Source: Flaviflexus huanghaiensis (lineage in GTDB: Bacteria > Actinomycetota > Actinomycetes > Actinomycetales > Actinomycetaceae). Taken from it: a DNA stretch of 46,834 bases. The DNA lies in contig NZ_JACFAK010000017.1 in NCBI RefSeq assembly GCF_014118685.1, positions 1 to 46,834 of the forward strand, written 5' to 3'. The notes below the pieces were generated by a model that was not told where the DNA came from, ran no database searches, and was given only the letters and a program-made list of their open reading frames with translations. The stretch's first letter is position 1. Each line of letters begins with the position of its first letter. A program made the translations under genes and the position numbers. Positions 32,402 to 41,534 of the stretch are shown in pieces.

Positions 32402-34219
32402 CTATTCTTCGTCGTCCCACTCGGGAGCGAGATCCCGCGCGTATTGGATTTCGTCATTGGAGACACCGGCGGCCACCATCGGCCACACCATGGCATCGGC
32501 CGAGACCTGGAAGTCGACAACGACCGGGCGGTCGTTGATCGCCATCGCCTGGCGGATTGTGTCCGCAACGTCCTCCGGGCGCTCGCAACGCAATGCGGCA
32601 CAGCCGTAGGCCTCTGCGAGCTTGACGAAGTCCGGAACGCGGCGAGTGCCATGGCCCGTGTCGAGATCCGTATTCGAGTAGCGGCCGCTGTAGAACAGTG
32701 TCTGCCACTGCCGGACCATGCCGAGCGAGGAGTTGTTGATGATCGCGACCTTGATCGGGATGTTGTTGATAACGCAGGTGGCGAGTTCCTGGTTGGTCAT
32801 CTGGAAGCATCCGTCACCGTCGATGGCCCACACAACCTTGTCGGGCATGGCAACCTTTGCGCCCATCGCCGCAGGCACCGACACTCCCATCGTGCCCGCT
32901 CCCCCGGAGTTGATCCACGTCCGCGGGTCGCGGAACTTGAGGAACTGGGAGGACCACATCTGGTGCTGACCAACGCCGGAGACATAGATGGCGTCGGGGC
33001 CGACGACCTCGCTCAGCTGCTCGATGACGTACTGAGGCGCCATATAGCCGTCTTCCGTCGGTGTCCAGCCAAGCGGGTATGTCTCCCGCATTCGATTGAG
33101 CCGGACCCACCACTCGGAGATGTCCCTCTTGTCGTACTGGCGGTACGCTGCCGGCATCTCGTCGATAAGGTCGAGAATCGTCTCCTTGACGTCACCGACG
33201 ATCGGCACATCCGCGTGCCTGTTCTTGCCGATCTCGGCCGGGTCGATATCGGCGTGGATGATCTTCGCATCGGGCGCAAACGTGTCGAGCTTGCCCGTGA
33301 CACGATCATCGAAGCGGGCACCAAGGGTGATGAGCAGGTCGGAGCGCTGCATGGAATCGACTGCCGCGACCGTGCCGTGCATGCCGGGCATGCCGAGGTT
33401 GTGCGGATCATCAGACTCCAGCGCGCCGATCCCGTTGAGCGTGGTGACGGCGGGGATGCCCGTCATCTTCACCAGCTCACGTAGCTCCTGGGCCGCGCCC
33501 GAGCGGATAACCCCACCACCAACGTAGAAAACAGGTCGTTTCGCGGTGGCGATGAGACGTGCAGCCTCGCGCACCTGGCGAGCGTTCGGTTTCGTCACGG
33601 GCCGGTAGCCGGGCAGGTCCCGCACCGGCGGCCACACGAACTCGCATTCAGCGTTCTGAGCGGACTTGGCCACGTCGACGATGACGGGTCCGGGACGTCC
33701 GGTCTGCGCGAGCTCATAGGCTTCAGCAATGCGAGCGGGGATATCTTTCGCATCTGTGACGAGGAACGAGTGCTTCGTGATCGGCATCGTTATGCCGACA
33801 ATGTCTGCTTCCTGGAAGGCGTCCGTGCCGATGAGGCTAGCGCCAACCTGTCCGGTGATGCATAGCAGCGGGACAGAGTCCATGTAGGCGTCAAGAATAG
33901 CGGTCGTCAGGTTCGTCGCACCAGGCCCGGATGTCGCGATGCAGACACCGACCTTTCCTGTCGCGTGCGCGTAACCTTCCGCCGCATGGCCGGCGCCCTG
34001 CTCGTGGCGCACAAGGATGTGGCGGAGCGAGTTCGAGTCCATGAGCGGGTCGTAGGTTGGCAAGATGGCGCCGCCGGGGAGGCCGAATACCGTCTCTACG
34101 CCCAGCTCTTCCAGCGACCGAATGATCGACCGGGCTCCGGTCGACTTCTCTCGGATGGCACCCTGTGCCCTGATGGCACCAGTCTCAGCCAGTGCAGCCG
34201 GGGATGAAGGTTTCCCCAT
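32402..34219 (-). CDS. ilvB: Acetolactate synthase large subunit
   Basis: 605 aa from ATG 34219, with AAGGAGG upstream. The frame is open 47 codons further, but that part overlaps the attenuator. [17 protein letters not shown] and the catalytic Glu in [15 protein letters not shown] define the TPP enzyme, and [15 protein letters not shown] is the GDG(X)nN TPP/Mg motif. It makes acetolactate from pyruvate, or acetohydroxybutyrate from pyruvate and 2-oxobutyrate, with FAD and TPP. First gene of ilvBNC. Confidence 0.97.
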   Translation of the reverse strand: MGKPSSPAALAETGAIRAQGAIREKSTGARSIIRSLEELGVETVFGLPGGAILPTYDPLMDSNSLRHILVRHEQGAGHAAEGYAHATGKVGVCIATSGPGATNLTTAILDAYMDSVPLLCITGQVGASLIGTDAFQEADIVGITMPITKHSFLVTDAKDIPARIAEAYELAQTGRPGPVIVDVAKSAQNAECEFVWPPVRDLPGYRPVTKPNARQVREAARLIATAKRPVFYVGGGVIRSGAAQELRELVKMTGIPAVTTLNGIGALESDDPHNLGMPGMHGTVAAVDSMQRSDLLITLGARFDDRVTGKLDTFAPDAKIIHADIDPAEIGKNRHADVPIVGDVKETILDLIDEMPAAYRQYDKRDISEWWVRLNRMRETYPLGWTPTEDGYMAPQYVIEQLSEVVGPDAIYVSGVGQHQMWSSQFLKFRDPRTWINSGGAGTMGVSVPAAMGAKVAMPDKVVWAIDGDGCFQMTNQELATCVINNIPIKVAIINNSSLGMVRQWQTLFYSGRYSNTDLDTGHGTRRVPDFVKLAEAYGCAALRCERPEDVADTIRQAMAINDRPVVVDFQVSADAMVWPMVAAGVSNDEIQYARDLAPEWDDEE

Positions 34220-34246
34220 GGTTCCTCCTTGTTTCGGTGTGGCAAT

Positions 34247-34274
34247 AAAAAGCCCCCTGCTTCTGACAGGGGGC
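34247..34274 (-). terminator. Attenuator terminator before ilvB
   Basis: On the minus strand GCCCCCTG (34274-34267), a 7-base loop and CAGGGGGC (34259-34252) are followed by five U residues (34251-34247). This is a textbook intrinsic terminator between the leader peptide and ilvB, 28 bp upstream of the ilvB start. It should stop transcription when charged branched-chain tRNAs are plentiful. Confidence 0.85.
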
Positions 34275-34287
34275 GCGCAACACAGCC

Positions 34288-34335
34288 TCAGCGGACCGTG
34301 GCGGCGCGCCGTGGTACTACGAGAATTATTGCCAT
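34288..34335 (-). CDS. ilv leader peptide
   Basis: A 15-codon frame, [15 protein letters not shown], runs from ATG 34335 to a TGA at 34290-34288, 13 bp before the terminator stem. Five codons in a row are Ile, Ile, Leu, Val, Val, and a sixth (Val) comes later. That is the composition expected of a branched-chain amino acid leader in ribosome-mediated attenuation. It is too short for standard gene calls. No ribosome site is clear upstream, so its mRNA may be leaderless. Structure and content together make this a strong call. Confidence 0.85.
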   Translation of the reverse strand: MAIILVVPRRAATVR

Positions 34336-34341
34336 GCCCCA

Positions 34342-34371
34342 ACAGTAGCCGCACCGTCATCTGGAGAGCAA
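34342..34371 (-). promoter_or_regulatory. Possible ilvBNC promoter
   Basis: TTGCTC (34371-34366), an 18-base spacer and TACTGT (34347-34342) precede the leader peptide start by 6 bases, so the transcript would begin at or near the leader ATG. Consensus match is moderate. Confidence 0.35.
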
Positions 34372-34467
34372 GCCAAAAGTCCCGAATCTCATATATTGGC
34401 GCGCCGTCCTACAAGTTGAGAAGCAAATAGTGGTTGTTCCCGGTAGAAAATGCGCTCAAAACGGCGA

Positions 34468-34491
34468 GAGGGGAGCCTTTCGGCTCCCCTC
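34468..34491 (-). terminator. Terminator of the AAE-family exchanger gene
   Basis: GAGGGGAGCC (34468-34477), loop TTTC, and GGCTCCCCTC (34482-34491) form a perfect 10-bp stem 16 bp after the stop. On the minus strand the downstream bases are GCCGTTTTG, a short U run. Confidence 0.8.
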
Positions 34492-34507
34492 GACAATCGC
34501 ATGTCGC

Positions 34508-36109
34508 CTACATTCCGCCGAGGAAGTGAGCAACAAGAATCTTTGTAATCATGGCAACCGGGTAGACGAGAGCGTAGCCGAGGGCGACTCGCGGATCGGC
34601 ACCGGTGCGGCCGTTGGCAAACGCGAGCACCGCTGGCTGGGTCTGCGCGCCGCCGAGAAGGCCGGACAGGCGCGTCCCTCCCATCTTGAAGATGCTCCTC
34701 ATCGTGACGTAGAGCCCTGCGGCCATGATTGAGGTGACGAGGATACCGAGCAGGAGGATCTTCCACCATTCGTCGCCGCTGAAGGCTTGACCGATCTGCC
34801 CACCCGCATTCGTACCGGCTTGGGCGAGGAAGAGAAGGAGCCCGAGCTCGGACATGACGGTGTTGGCTGACTTCGGCAGGGCCGTGACGACACCACCGAT
34901 TGTTCCGAGCCTGCCCATGACGAGACCAACGATAAGAACACCGGCAGCCGCGCCGAGAGAGAAGGTACCGCCACCGGGCACGGGGACCTCGATGGCACCG
35001 AGAAGCATACCGAGACCGAGACCGAGACCGAGCGCGACCGGGTTGATGTCGGTCAGGCCCTTCGACGAGTCACCGAGCCAGCGGGAGATCTCCTTGAGTT
35101 TCATTGTCGGTCCGACGACACGGACCCTGTCCCCCATTTCCACCATCAAGAGCGGAACGGCGAGCATGTCCTGATCACCCCTGCGGACACGGGAGATTTT
35201 CGCGCCCCAGCGCTCGGCGAGAATTTCGTCGAGTTCGGCGATCGTTTTACCGACGACCTTGGGTTCGGAGACGGTGATGCGGCGGAAGTCGAGAAGCCTA
35301 CGATCGGAGCGGAGCGAGTGGACGGAGCGGTGGCCGAGCTCGGCGACCGCCTGTTCGACTGCCGCATCTTCACCAACGATGGTGACGAGGTCGCCGCGCT
35401 GGAGTTGCTCGGTCGAGGATGGAATCCAGATCGGGCCCTCTTCGCCACGGCGGATGCGGGAGAAGTCGATCGCTGCCCCGAGACGCGCCATGATCTCTCC
35501 AACGGTCGGGGTATCGTCACGATCGACGCGCACGTTTTGGTGGGTGACGGGCGACGGGACGTCCGTGTCGAGATGGGCCTTTCGAAGAGCCGCATTCGCG
35601 GCGATGATCATGCCGATGACACCAAAGAGGTAGGCGACGGCATAGCCGACCGTCGCTGTTCCGGGATCACCCGAGGATTCGCCTGCAGCCGCGAGCGCCG
35701 GAGTGTTCGTCACCGCTCCAGCGAAGGTTCCGGCGATGAGGGCGATATCCATGTCGAACACGTAGGTGCCGACGAGATATGCGGCAACCGCGGCGACGAC
35801 AAAGAGGAGGACCATTGTGATGATTGGTCCGGTCGCCTGCCTGAGGGACTTGAAGAACGTGCCGCCGGCGTTGTTACCGATGGCGAAGGCGAAGATGACG
35901 AGACCGAGCGTTCCAACGATGTGTGGGATCGCTATATCGAAGCCTTCCGCCGTCGCCCATGCCGTGATCCCGATGGCGAGGAAGAGAACGGCCGCGGCCC
36001 CAAGCCCCACGCCCTTGACCTTGATGTGCCCCAGCGCCATTCCTGCGCCGACGAGCAGGAATGCCAGTAGGACCGGCTGCTCAGCCAGTAGTGAGAAGAT
36101 AGCGCTCAT
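34508..36109 (-). CDS. Aspartate:alanine exchanger (AAE) family transporter, YidE/YbjL-like
   Basis: 533 aa from ATG 36109, with AAGGGG upstream. Two membrane halves of about five segments each (around residues 5-170 and 365-530) flank a cytosolic part with two TrkA-C-like domains (PIWIPSSTEQLQRGDLVTIVG and AVPLLMVEMGDRVRVVG). Each half has the AspT-type repeat, with AGTFAGAVTNTPALAAAG in the first and LSGLLGGAQTQPAVLAFANG in the second. AspT proteins swap aspartate for alanine, but most members have no known substrate. Its site between ilvD and ilvB suggests export or exchange of an amino acid, which is inference. It has its own terminator. Confidence 0.85.
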   Translation of the reverse strand: MSAIFSLLAEQPVLLAFLLVGAGMALGHIKVKGVGLGAAAVLFLAIGITAWATAEGFDIAIPHIVGTLGLVIFAFAIGNNAGGTFFKSLRQATGPIITMVLLFVVAAVAAYLVGTYVFDMDIALIAGTFAGAVTNTPALAAAGESSGDPGTATVGYAVAYLFGVIGMIIAANAALRKAHLDTDVPSPVTHQNVRVDRDDTPTVGEIMARLGAAIDFSRIRRGEEGPIWIPSSTEQLQRGDLVTIVGEDAAVEQAVAELGHRSVHSLRSDRRLLDFRRITVSEPKVVGKTIAELDEILAERWGAKISRVRRGDQDMLAVPLLMVEMGDRVRVVGPTMKLKEISRWLGDSSKGLTDINPVALGLGLGLGMLLGAIEVPVPGGGTFSLGAAAGVLIVGLVMGRLGTIGGVVTALPKSANTVMSELGLLLFLAQAGTNAGGQIGQAFSGDEWWKILLLGILVTSIMAAGLYVTMRSIFKMGGTRLSGLLGGAQTQPAVLAFANGRTGADPRVALGYALVYPVAMITKILVAHFLGGM

Positions 36110-36270
36110 AAAATACCCCTTGGTGGTGAACGATGCTGTCACCAGTATCGCCCCTCCAATGTCCGAATTGATGGGGCTGGGGTCCCGTAGGAACACGCTG
36201 GGAGGTGAATATCTCACCCTCTTGCGCTCGCACTATCACCTGGCAGACGTCGCTGCGAACGTCCTATGTC

Positions 36271-38109
36271 CTAGTCGTCGAGGCTGCGCACCCCACCGTA
36301 TGTCGCAGAGCGGGCGAGCATCGCGTATGCCTTGAGTGCCTTCGAGACCTTCCTCGGACGCTCCTTCGCCGGCGTCCACGGCGCCGCGCCCTTGGCCGCG
36401 CGGCGCGCTGCAAGAGTCTCATCATCGACGAGCAGGTCGAGGCGGCGACTGGCGACGTCGAGGACAATCGTGTCGCCCTCTTCAATAAGGCCGATGGCTC
36501 CTCCTGCTGCGGCTTCTGGCGAAATGTGGCCAATGGAGATGCCGGAGGTTCCGCCGGAGAACCGACCATCGGTGATGAGGGCACACGTCTTGCCGAGCCC
36601 AAGACCCTTGAGGAAGGACGTCGGGTACAGCATCTCCTGCATGCCCGGCCCGCCCTTGGGACCCTCGTACCGGATGACAACAATGTCGCCTGGCACGACT
36701 GACTTCGACAGGATGAGCTCGATCGCGTCCTCCTGAGAGTCGACGACCCGTGCCCGGCCCTCAAAGTGGAACAGCTCCTCGTCGATGCCGGCGGTCTTGA
36801 TGACGGCGCCTTCTTCGGCAATATTGCCGGTGAGGACGGCAAGACCACCATCGACCGTGTAGGCGTTTTCAACGGACCTGATGCAGCCGCCAGCTGCGTC
36901 CGTGTCGAGCGTCTGCCACTCGTTGGCCTGGGAGAAAGCTTGGGTCGTCCGGACTCCGCCCGGCGCAGCCTTAAACAGCTGGAGGGCTTTCGGGGCCGGG
37001 TTCTCGGCGCGGATGTCCCACTGGCCGAGCCACTCCTCTATGGAATCGGAGTGGACAGTGTGGACGTCCGTGCGAAGCAGGTCGGCCCGATACAGCTCGC
37101 CGAGGATAGCGGGGATTCCGCCGGCTCGATGGACGTCCTCCATGTGGTAGTTCGGGTGGTTGGGGGCGACTTTCGAAATGCAGGGGACCTCGCGCGACAC
37201 CGCATCGATGTCATCGAGGGTAAAATCAATCTCCCCTTCGATTGCCGTCGCGAGGATATGAAGAATGGTGTTCGTCGACCCGCCCATCGCCACGTCGAGG
37301 GACATCGCGTTGTAGAACGCGTCTTTCGTCGCGATGCTACGGGGAAGAACGGACTCATCGTCCTCGTTGTAGTACCTCTTCGCGAGGTCGACGATCCTCC
37401 TGCCCGCCTCAAGGAAGAGGTCCCTGCGGGCGGCGTGGGTCGCGAGCGTCGATCCGTTGCCGGGAAGGGAGAGCCCGAGAGCCTCGGTCAGGCAGTTCAT
37501 TGAGTTCGCGGTGAACATTCCCGAGCATGACCCGCACGTCGGACAGGCCGCCGACTCGATGTCGGCGAGTTGCTCATCGGTGATCGACTCGTCCGCCGCC
37601 CCCGACATGGCGTCGACGAGGTTGACGGGATGGTCGATGACGCCCTCGACTGGCTTACCGGCCTCCATCGGGCCACCGGAGACGAAGATGACGGGGATGT
37701 TGAGCCGCATGGCCGCCATGAGCATTCCAGGCGTGATTTTGTCGCAGTTCGAGATGCAGACGAGAGCATCTGCCGTGTGGGCGTTGACCATGTATTCGAC
37801 CGAGTCGGCGATGATCTCCCGCGAGGGCAGCGAGTAGAGCATGCCGTCGTGCCCCATGGCAATTCCATCGTCGACGGCAATCGTGTTGAACTCTTTGCCG
37901 ACCCCGCCAGCCTCCTCGATCGCGGAGATAACGAGCTGGCCCATGTCCTTGAGGTGGACGTGGCCTGGTACGAATTGGGTGAATGAGTTGGCGACCGCAA
38001 TGATCGGCTTGCCAAAATCATCGTCACCCATTCCGGTCGCTCTCCACAGAGCGCGCGCACCGGCGAAGTTGCGGCCCTGAGTAGATGTGGCCGAGCGCAG
38101 CTGAGGCAT
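36271..38109 (-). CDS. ilvD: Dihydroxy-acid dehydratase
   Basis: 612 aa from ATG 38109, with AAGGAG upstream. [19 protein letters not shown] is the canonical start; the open frame before it is not protein-like. Iron-sulfur ligands are in [10 protein letters not shown] and [19 protein letters not shown]. The C-terminal [20 protein letters not shown] contains the catalytic Ser. It dehydrates the dihydroxy acids to the oxo-acids of valine and isoleucine. It is a separate transcript from ilvBNC, divergent from phosphoketolase. Confidence 0.97.
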   Translation of the reverse strand: MPQLRSATSTQGRNFAGARALWRATGMGDDDFGKPIIAVANSFTQFVPGHVHLKDMGQLVISAIEEAGGVGKEFNTIAVDDGIAMGHDGMLYSLPSREIIADSVEYMVNAHTADALVCISNCDKITPGMLMAAMRLNIPVIFVSGGPMEAGKPVEGVIDHPVNLVDAMSGAADESITDEQLADIESAACPTCGSCSGMFTANSMNCLTEALGLSLPGNGSTLATHAARRDLFLEAGRRIVDLAKRYYNEDDESVLPRSIATKDAFYNAMSLDVAMGGSTNTILHILATAIEGEIDFTLDDIDAVSREVPCISKVAPNHPNYHMEDVHRAGGIPAILGELYRADLLRTDVHTVHSDSIEEWLGQWDIRAENPAPKALQLFKAAPGGVRTTQAFSQANEWQTLDTDAAGGCIRSVENAYTVDGGLAVLTGNIAEEGAVIKTAGIDEELFHFEGRARVVDSQEDAIELILSKSVVPGDIVVIRYEGPKGGPGMQEMLYPTSFLKGLGLGKTCALITDGRFSGGTSGISIGHISPEAAAGGAIGLIEEGDTIVLDVASRRLDLLVDDETLAARRAAKGAAPWTPAKERPRKVSKALKAYAMLARSATYGGVRSLDD

Positions 38110-38135
38110 CAATGCTCCTTCACTAAGGTTTCGCA

Positions 38136-38165
38136 CCACTGTATGACTGGCGCCGCCAGCAGTGG
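38136..38165 (-). promoter_or_regulatory. Palindromic hairpin in the ilvD leader
   Basis: CTGGCGCCGCCAG (38147-38159) is a perfect 13-bp palindrome, flanked by CCACTG (38136-38141) and CAGTGG (38160-38165), which also pair. It lies 26 bp upstream of the ilvD start. It may be an operator or a leader-RNA hairpin. Confidence 0.4.
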
Positions 38166-38262
38166 GCAGGCGGTCACGAGGCGAGACAATGACGAGCTCT
38201 CCGTTCCTAACCGGCCGCGTCGCGGGGATGTCAAAGAAGTCTGGATGTCGTGACCTCTCGCA

Positions 38263-38291
38263 TTGAGACCGGGAGCGAGCGGGGATAAATT
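38263..38291 (+). promoter_or_regulatory. Phosphoketolase promoter
   Basis: TTGAGA (38263-38268), exactly 17 bases, then TAAATT (38286-38291), close to the sigma-70 consensus. It lies 49 bp upstream of the ATG and is one of the best promoter matches in the window. It fits a highly expressed central metabolic gene. Confidence 0.65.
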
Positions 38292-38340
38292 CGAGTGACG
38301 TGAAGCACACGACAGGTTGTCTTTCTCAAGGGGTCGCATC

Positions 38341-40761
38341 ATGGAGACCACGTCTCAGGACATTATTGAGTCGATTAGGCATCCGTCCGACCAGGAGGTC
38401 GCCAACGTCGACGCCTGGTGGCGGGCTAACAATTACCTTACCGTTGGGCAGATCTACCTCACATCGAACCCGTTGCTGCGCAGGCCTCTCGAGCCGGGTG
38501 ACATCAAGCCGCGACTTCTCGGTCACTGGGGGACATCTCCTGGCCTGTCGTTTATCTATGCGCACGCGTCCCGTCTTGTTCAAAAAACCGGTCAGGAGAT
38601 GATCTACATCACCGGGCCCGGCCACGGTGGGCCCGCGATCGTCGCAGCCACCTACCTCGAGGGCACATACACCGAGTGTTTTCCGGATATCACTCGTGAC
38701 GAGGAGGGCCTTCGGAAGCTCTTCCGACAGTTCTCCACTCCTGGCGGCATTCCCTCGCACGCCTCGGTCACGACCCCGGGCTCGATCAACGAGGGCGGCG
38801 AACTTGGATATGCCCTCGTCCACGGCTTCGGAGCGGTCTTCGACAACCCTGACCTCATTGCCCTCACCGTTGTCGGTGATGGCGAGGCTGAGACCGCGCC
38901 GCTCGAAGGATCGTGGAAGTCGATCTCTTTCCTCAACCCTGCCAGAGACGGTGCCGTGCTACCCGTCCTTCATCTCAACGGCGCGAAGATCGCCTCACCG
39001 ACCGTCCAGGGGCGAAAGGATCCTGACGAGGTCCGCAGGATCTATGAGGGACACGGCTACGAGGTCATTGAGGTGAGCGGTCATGACCTTCCCGGCATGC
39101 ACATCCGGTTCGCCGATGCTCTAGGCAAGGCGTACGCGAAGATTAGGGCGATTCAGCATGCCGCGCGCAGCGTGGGCGTCGTGCAGGGTCAGCGTCCCCA
39201 CTGGCCCATGATCATCCTGCGCAGCCCGAAGGGGTGGACAGGCCCCGAAACCGTCGACGGTGTCCAAGTCGAGGGCACGTGGCGGTCCCACCAGGTGCCG
39301 CTCTCGGGTGTGAAAGACAACCCCGATCATCTTCGTCAGCTCGAGGCGTGGATGAGGTCCTACCGACCAGAGGAACTGTTCAACGAGAGCGGGACTCCAA
39401 CGGAGGCGGTCCGCGCCATCAATCCGAGTGGACAACTGCGCATGTCAGCTCACCCCGCTGGTAACGGTGGCGGTGGGTATTCCCCACTCACGCTACCGGA
39501 TTGGCGAGGCCTCGCCATCGACTTCGACCCAGCGGACCGAGGCACCTTTAAAGACGAATCGACAACATACCTCGGCCAGCTCCTCGAGCAGATCTACCGC
39601 CTCAACCCGACGACCTTCCGGCTGTTCTGCCCCGATGAGACAAACTCGAACCGGCTCGGCGCGGTGTTTAACGCCTCTGACCGCACGTTCATGGAGGCAA
39701 CGACGAACGAGGACATCAAGCTCTCAGCCGAGGGCCGGGTCATGGAGGTTCTGTCCGAGCACCTCACCCACGGCTGGCTCGGGGGCTACACGCTGACGGG
39801 TCGGCACGGCATGTTCGCGAGCTACGAAGCGTTCGGAATGGTGAGCGTCTCCCAGACGGTCCAACACACAAAGTGGCTGGAAGAGGCGATCAGCCTCGAC
39901 TGGCGCGAATCCGTGCCGTCGTTCAACATCCTCCTGTCCTCGACCGCCTGGCGAAATGATCACAACGGCTTCTCTCACCAGGGACCCGGCGTCCTCTCGA
40001 CGATCGTCAATATGAGAGGCACGATTGTCCGCACCTACCTCCCGCCTGACGCGAACTGTCTCCTCGACGTGTCGGACCACATCTTTCGGACGACGGACCG
40101 CGTCAACGTCATCGTCCAAGACAAGCAGCCGCAGTTCCAGTGGCTCACCCCGGACGAGGCGCATGCCCACTGTCGGAAAGGTTTCGGGATCTGGGATTGG
40201 GCCGGCAACGAGGATCTCGACTCCGGCGAGGATCCGGACATTGTCATCGCCTGTGCTGGTGACATTGTGACGATGGAGGCTGTCGCCGCGGCTCAGATCA
40301 TCAGACAACGCTTGCCTCATATGAGAGTTCGTGTCGTCAATGTCGTCCGCCTCCAGACACTGTCCCGACCAAAGGACCATCCGACGGGGATGAGTGACCA
40401 GGACTTTGCCGAAGCATTCACGACGACGAAGGACGTTGTGTTTTGCTTCCACGGGTACGCCGGCGTCATCCATCAACTCGTCCACGGTCGGCCCGATGTC
40501 GACAGATTCCATGTGCGCGGCTTTCGAGAGGAGGGGACGACGACAACGCCATTCGACATGGTCGTCCGCAACAAGATCGACCGCTACAACCTTGTCATCG
40601 ACGCGATCAATAACACGCAGCGCACGATCCGCGGCGGCGCCGACCTCACACGCTGGTGTACGCAGCAGCTCGAGCGGCACGAGAGGTACAAGGTTGAACA
40701 CCTCGAAGACATGCCGGAGGTTACCGACTGGGTATTCGAACCCAACCCGGAGTTCTCCTAG
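38341..40761 (+). CDS. xfp: Xylulose-5-phosphate/fructose-6-phosphate phosphoketolase
   Basis: 806 aa from ATG 38341, with AAGGGG upstream; TTG 38317 lacks a ribosome site. HWGTSPGLSFIYAHASRL, ITGPGHGGPAIVAATYLEG, FSTPGGIPSHASVTTPGS and the TPP-binding VVGDGEAETAPLEGSW are diagnostic. HGWLGGYTLTGRHGMFASYE and RNDHNGFSHQGPG belong to the second half. The enzyme splits xylulose-5-phosphate or fructose-6-phosphate to acetyl phosphate, using TPP. Whether it is single- or dual-substrate cannot be told from motifs. Acetyl phosphate can feed acetyl-CoA, a substrate of CimA encoded 10 kb away. Its stop shares CTAG with the convergent hmuV stop. Confidence 0.95.
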   Translation: METTSQDIIESIRHPSDQEVANVDAWWRANNYLTVGQIYLTSNPLLRRPLEPGDIKPRLLGHWGTSPGLSFIYAHASRLVQKTGQEMIYITGPGHGGPAIVAATYLEGTYTECFPDITRDEEGLRKLFRQFSTPGGIPSHASVTTPGSINEGGELGYALVHGFGAVFDNPDLIALTVVGDGEAETAPLEGSWKSISFLNPARDGAVLPVLHLNGAKIASPTVQGRKDPDEVRRIYEGHGYEVIEVSGHDLPGMHIRFADALGKAYAKIRAIQHAARSVGVVQGQRPHWPMIILRSPKGWTGPETVDGVQVEGTWRSHQVPLSGVKDNPDHLRQLEAWMRSYRPEELFNESGTPTEAVRAINPSGQLRMSAHPAGNGGGGYSPLTLPDWRGLAIDFDPADRGTFKDESTTYLGQLLEQIYRLNPTTFRLFCPDETNSNRLGAVFNASDRTFMEATTNEDIKLSAEGRVMEVLSEHLTHGWLGGYTLTGRHGMFASYEAFGMVSVSQTVQHTKWLEEAISLDWRESVPSFNILLSSTAWRNDHNGFSHQGPGVLSTIVNMRGTIVRTYLPPDANCLLDVSDHIFRTTDRVNVIVQDKQPQFQWLTPDEAHAHCRKGFGIWDWAGNEDLDSGEDPDIVIACAGDIVTMEAVAAAQIIRQRLPHMRVRVVNVVRLQTLSRPKDHPTGMSDQDFAEAFTTTKDVVFCFHGYAGVIHQLVHGRPDVDRFHVRGFREEGTTTTPFDMVVRNKIDRYNLVIDAINNTQRTIRGGADLTRWCTQQLERHERYKVEHLEDMPEVTDWVFEPNPEFS

Positions 40762-41534
40762 GACGCGGAGGAGATCCCCGTGCGAGCGGGAAGGATCGCA
40801 AGTTCTCCATCATCGAGAGTGAGGACCCTGATCGGCCATTCGTAGATCTCGCTCAGGCTCTCGGAGGTGAGCACCTCGCTGGGGGCACCGACACGGACGA
40901 TCCTGCCCCTGTGCATGAGAGCAATGACGTCACAATAGGCCGCCGCGAGCTGAATGTCGTGCATGACTGCAACGACGGTCCTGCCTTCTGCCGCGAGCTC
41001 CGTGCACGTCGACATCGTCCGCTCTTGGTGGGACACATCAAGTGCTGCGGTCGGCTCATCGAGGAAGACGATGTCGGCGTCCTGGGCGAGCACCCGCGCA
41101 AGGGTCACGCGTGCGGACTCTCCCCCGGATAGGCTCGTGATCTCCCGGTCCTGCATGTCCATGACTGCTGTGCGCGCCATGGCATCGTCAATAACTCGAT
41201 CGTTCTCCACGTCACCTGTGTCCCAGCTCGCCCTGCCCATCGCAACGATGTCGCGCACGAGATAGGCAAAGGGGAACTCGCTGCTCTGCGGCATGACGGA
41301 ACGGGCACGGGCCAGCTCTTTGCGCGAAAACGATGCGAGCGTTCGTCCGCCCAGCTCGACGGTGCCAGCGTCTGGCGTGAGATCGCCACTGAGAACGCCG
41401 AGCAGAGTCGACTTGCCCGCACCGTTCGGCCCGAGCAGTCCCATGACTGTGCCGGCGTCGACCTCAAGGCCGACATCGCTGAGGATCTGTTTAACGCCGT
41501 AGGAGAAGCTGATCCCGGAGGCCCGGACACTCAC
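40758..41534 (-). CDS. hmuV: Heme ABC transporter ATPase
   Basis: 258 aa. Walker A is GLLGPNGAGKS, the signature is LSGGESARVTLARVLAQ, Walker B is IVFLDEPTAALD, and the switch His is in VMHDI. The family of iron/heme/cobalamin ATPases is clear; heme is inferred from the htaA-hmuTU neighbours. GTG 41534 overlaps the hmuU stop. Its TAG stop shares CTAG with the stop of the convergent phosphoketolase gene, with no space for a separate terminator. Confidence 0.9.
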   Translation of the reverse strand: MSVRASGISFSYGVKQILSDVGLEVDAGTVMGLLGPNGAGKSTLLGVLSGDLTPDAGTVELGGRTLASFSRKELARARSVMPQSSEFPFAYLVRDIVAMGRASWDTGDVENDRVIDDAMARTAVMDMQDREITSLSGGESARVTLARVLAQDADIVFLDEPTAALDVSHQERTMSTCTELAAEGRTVVAVMHDIQLAAAYCDVIALMHRGRIVRVGAPSEVLTSESLSEIYEWPIRVLTLDDGELAILPARTGISSAS

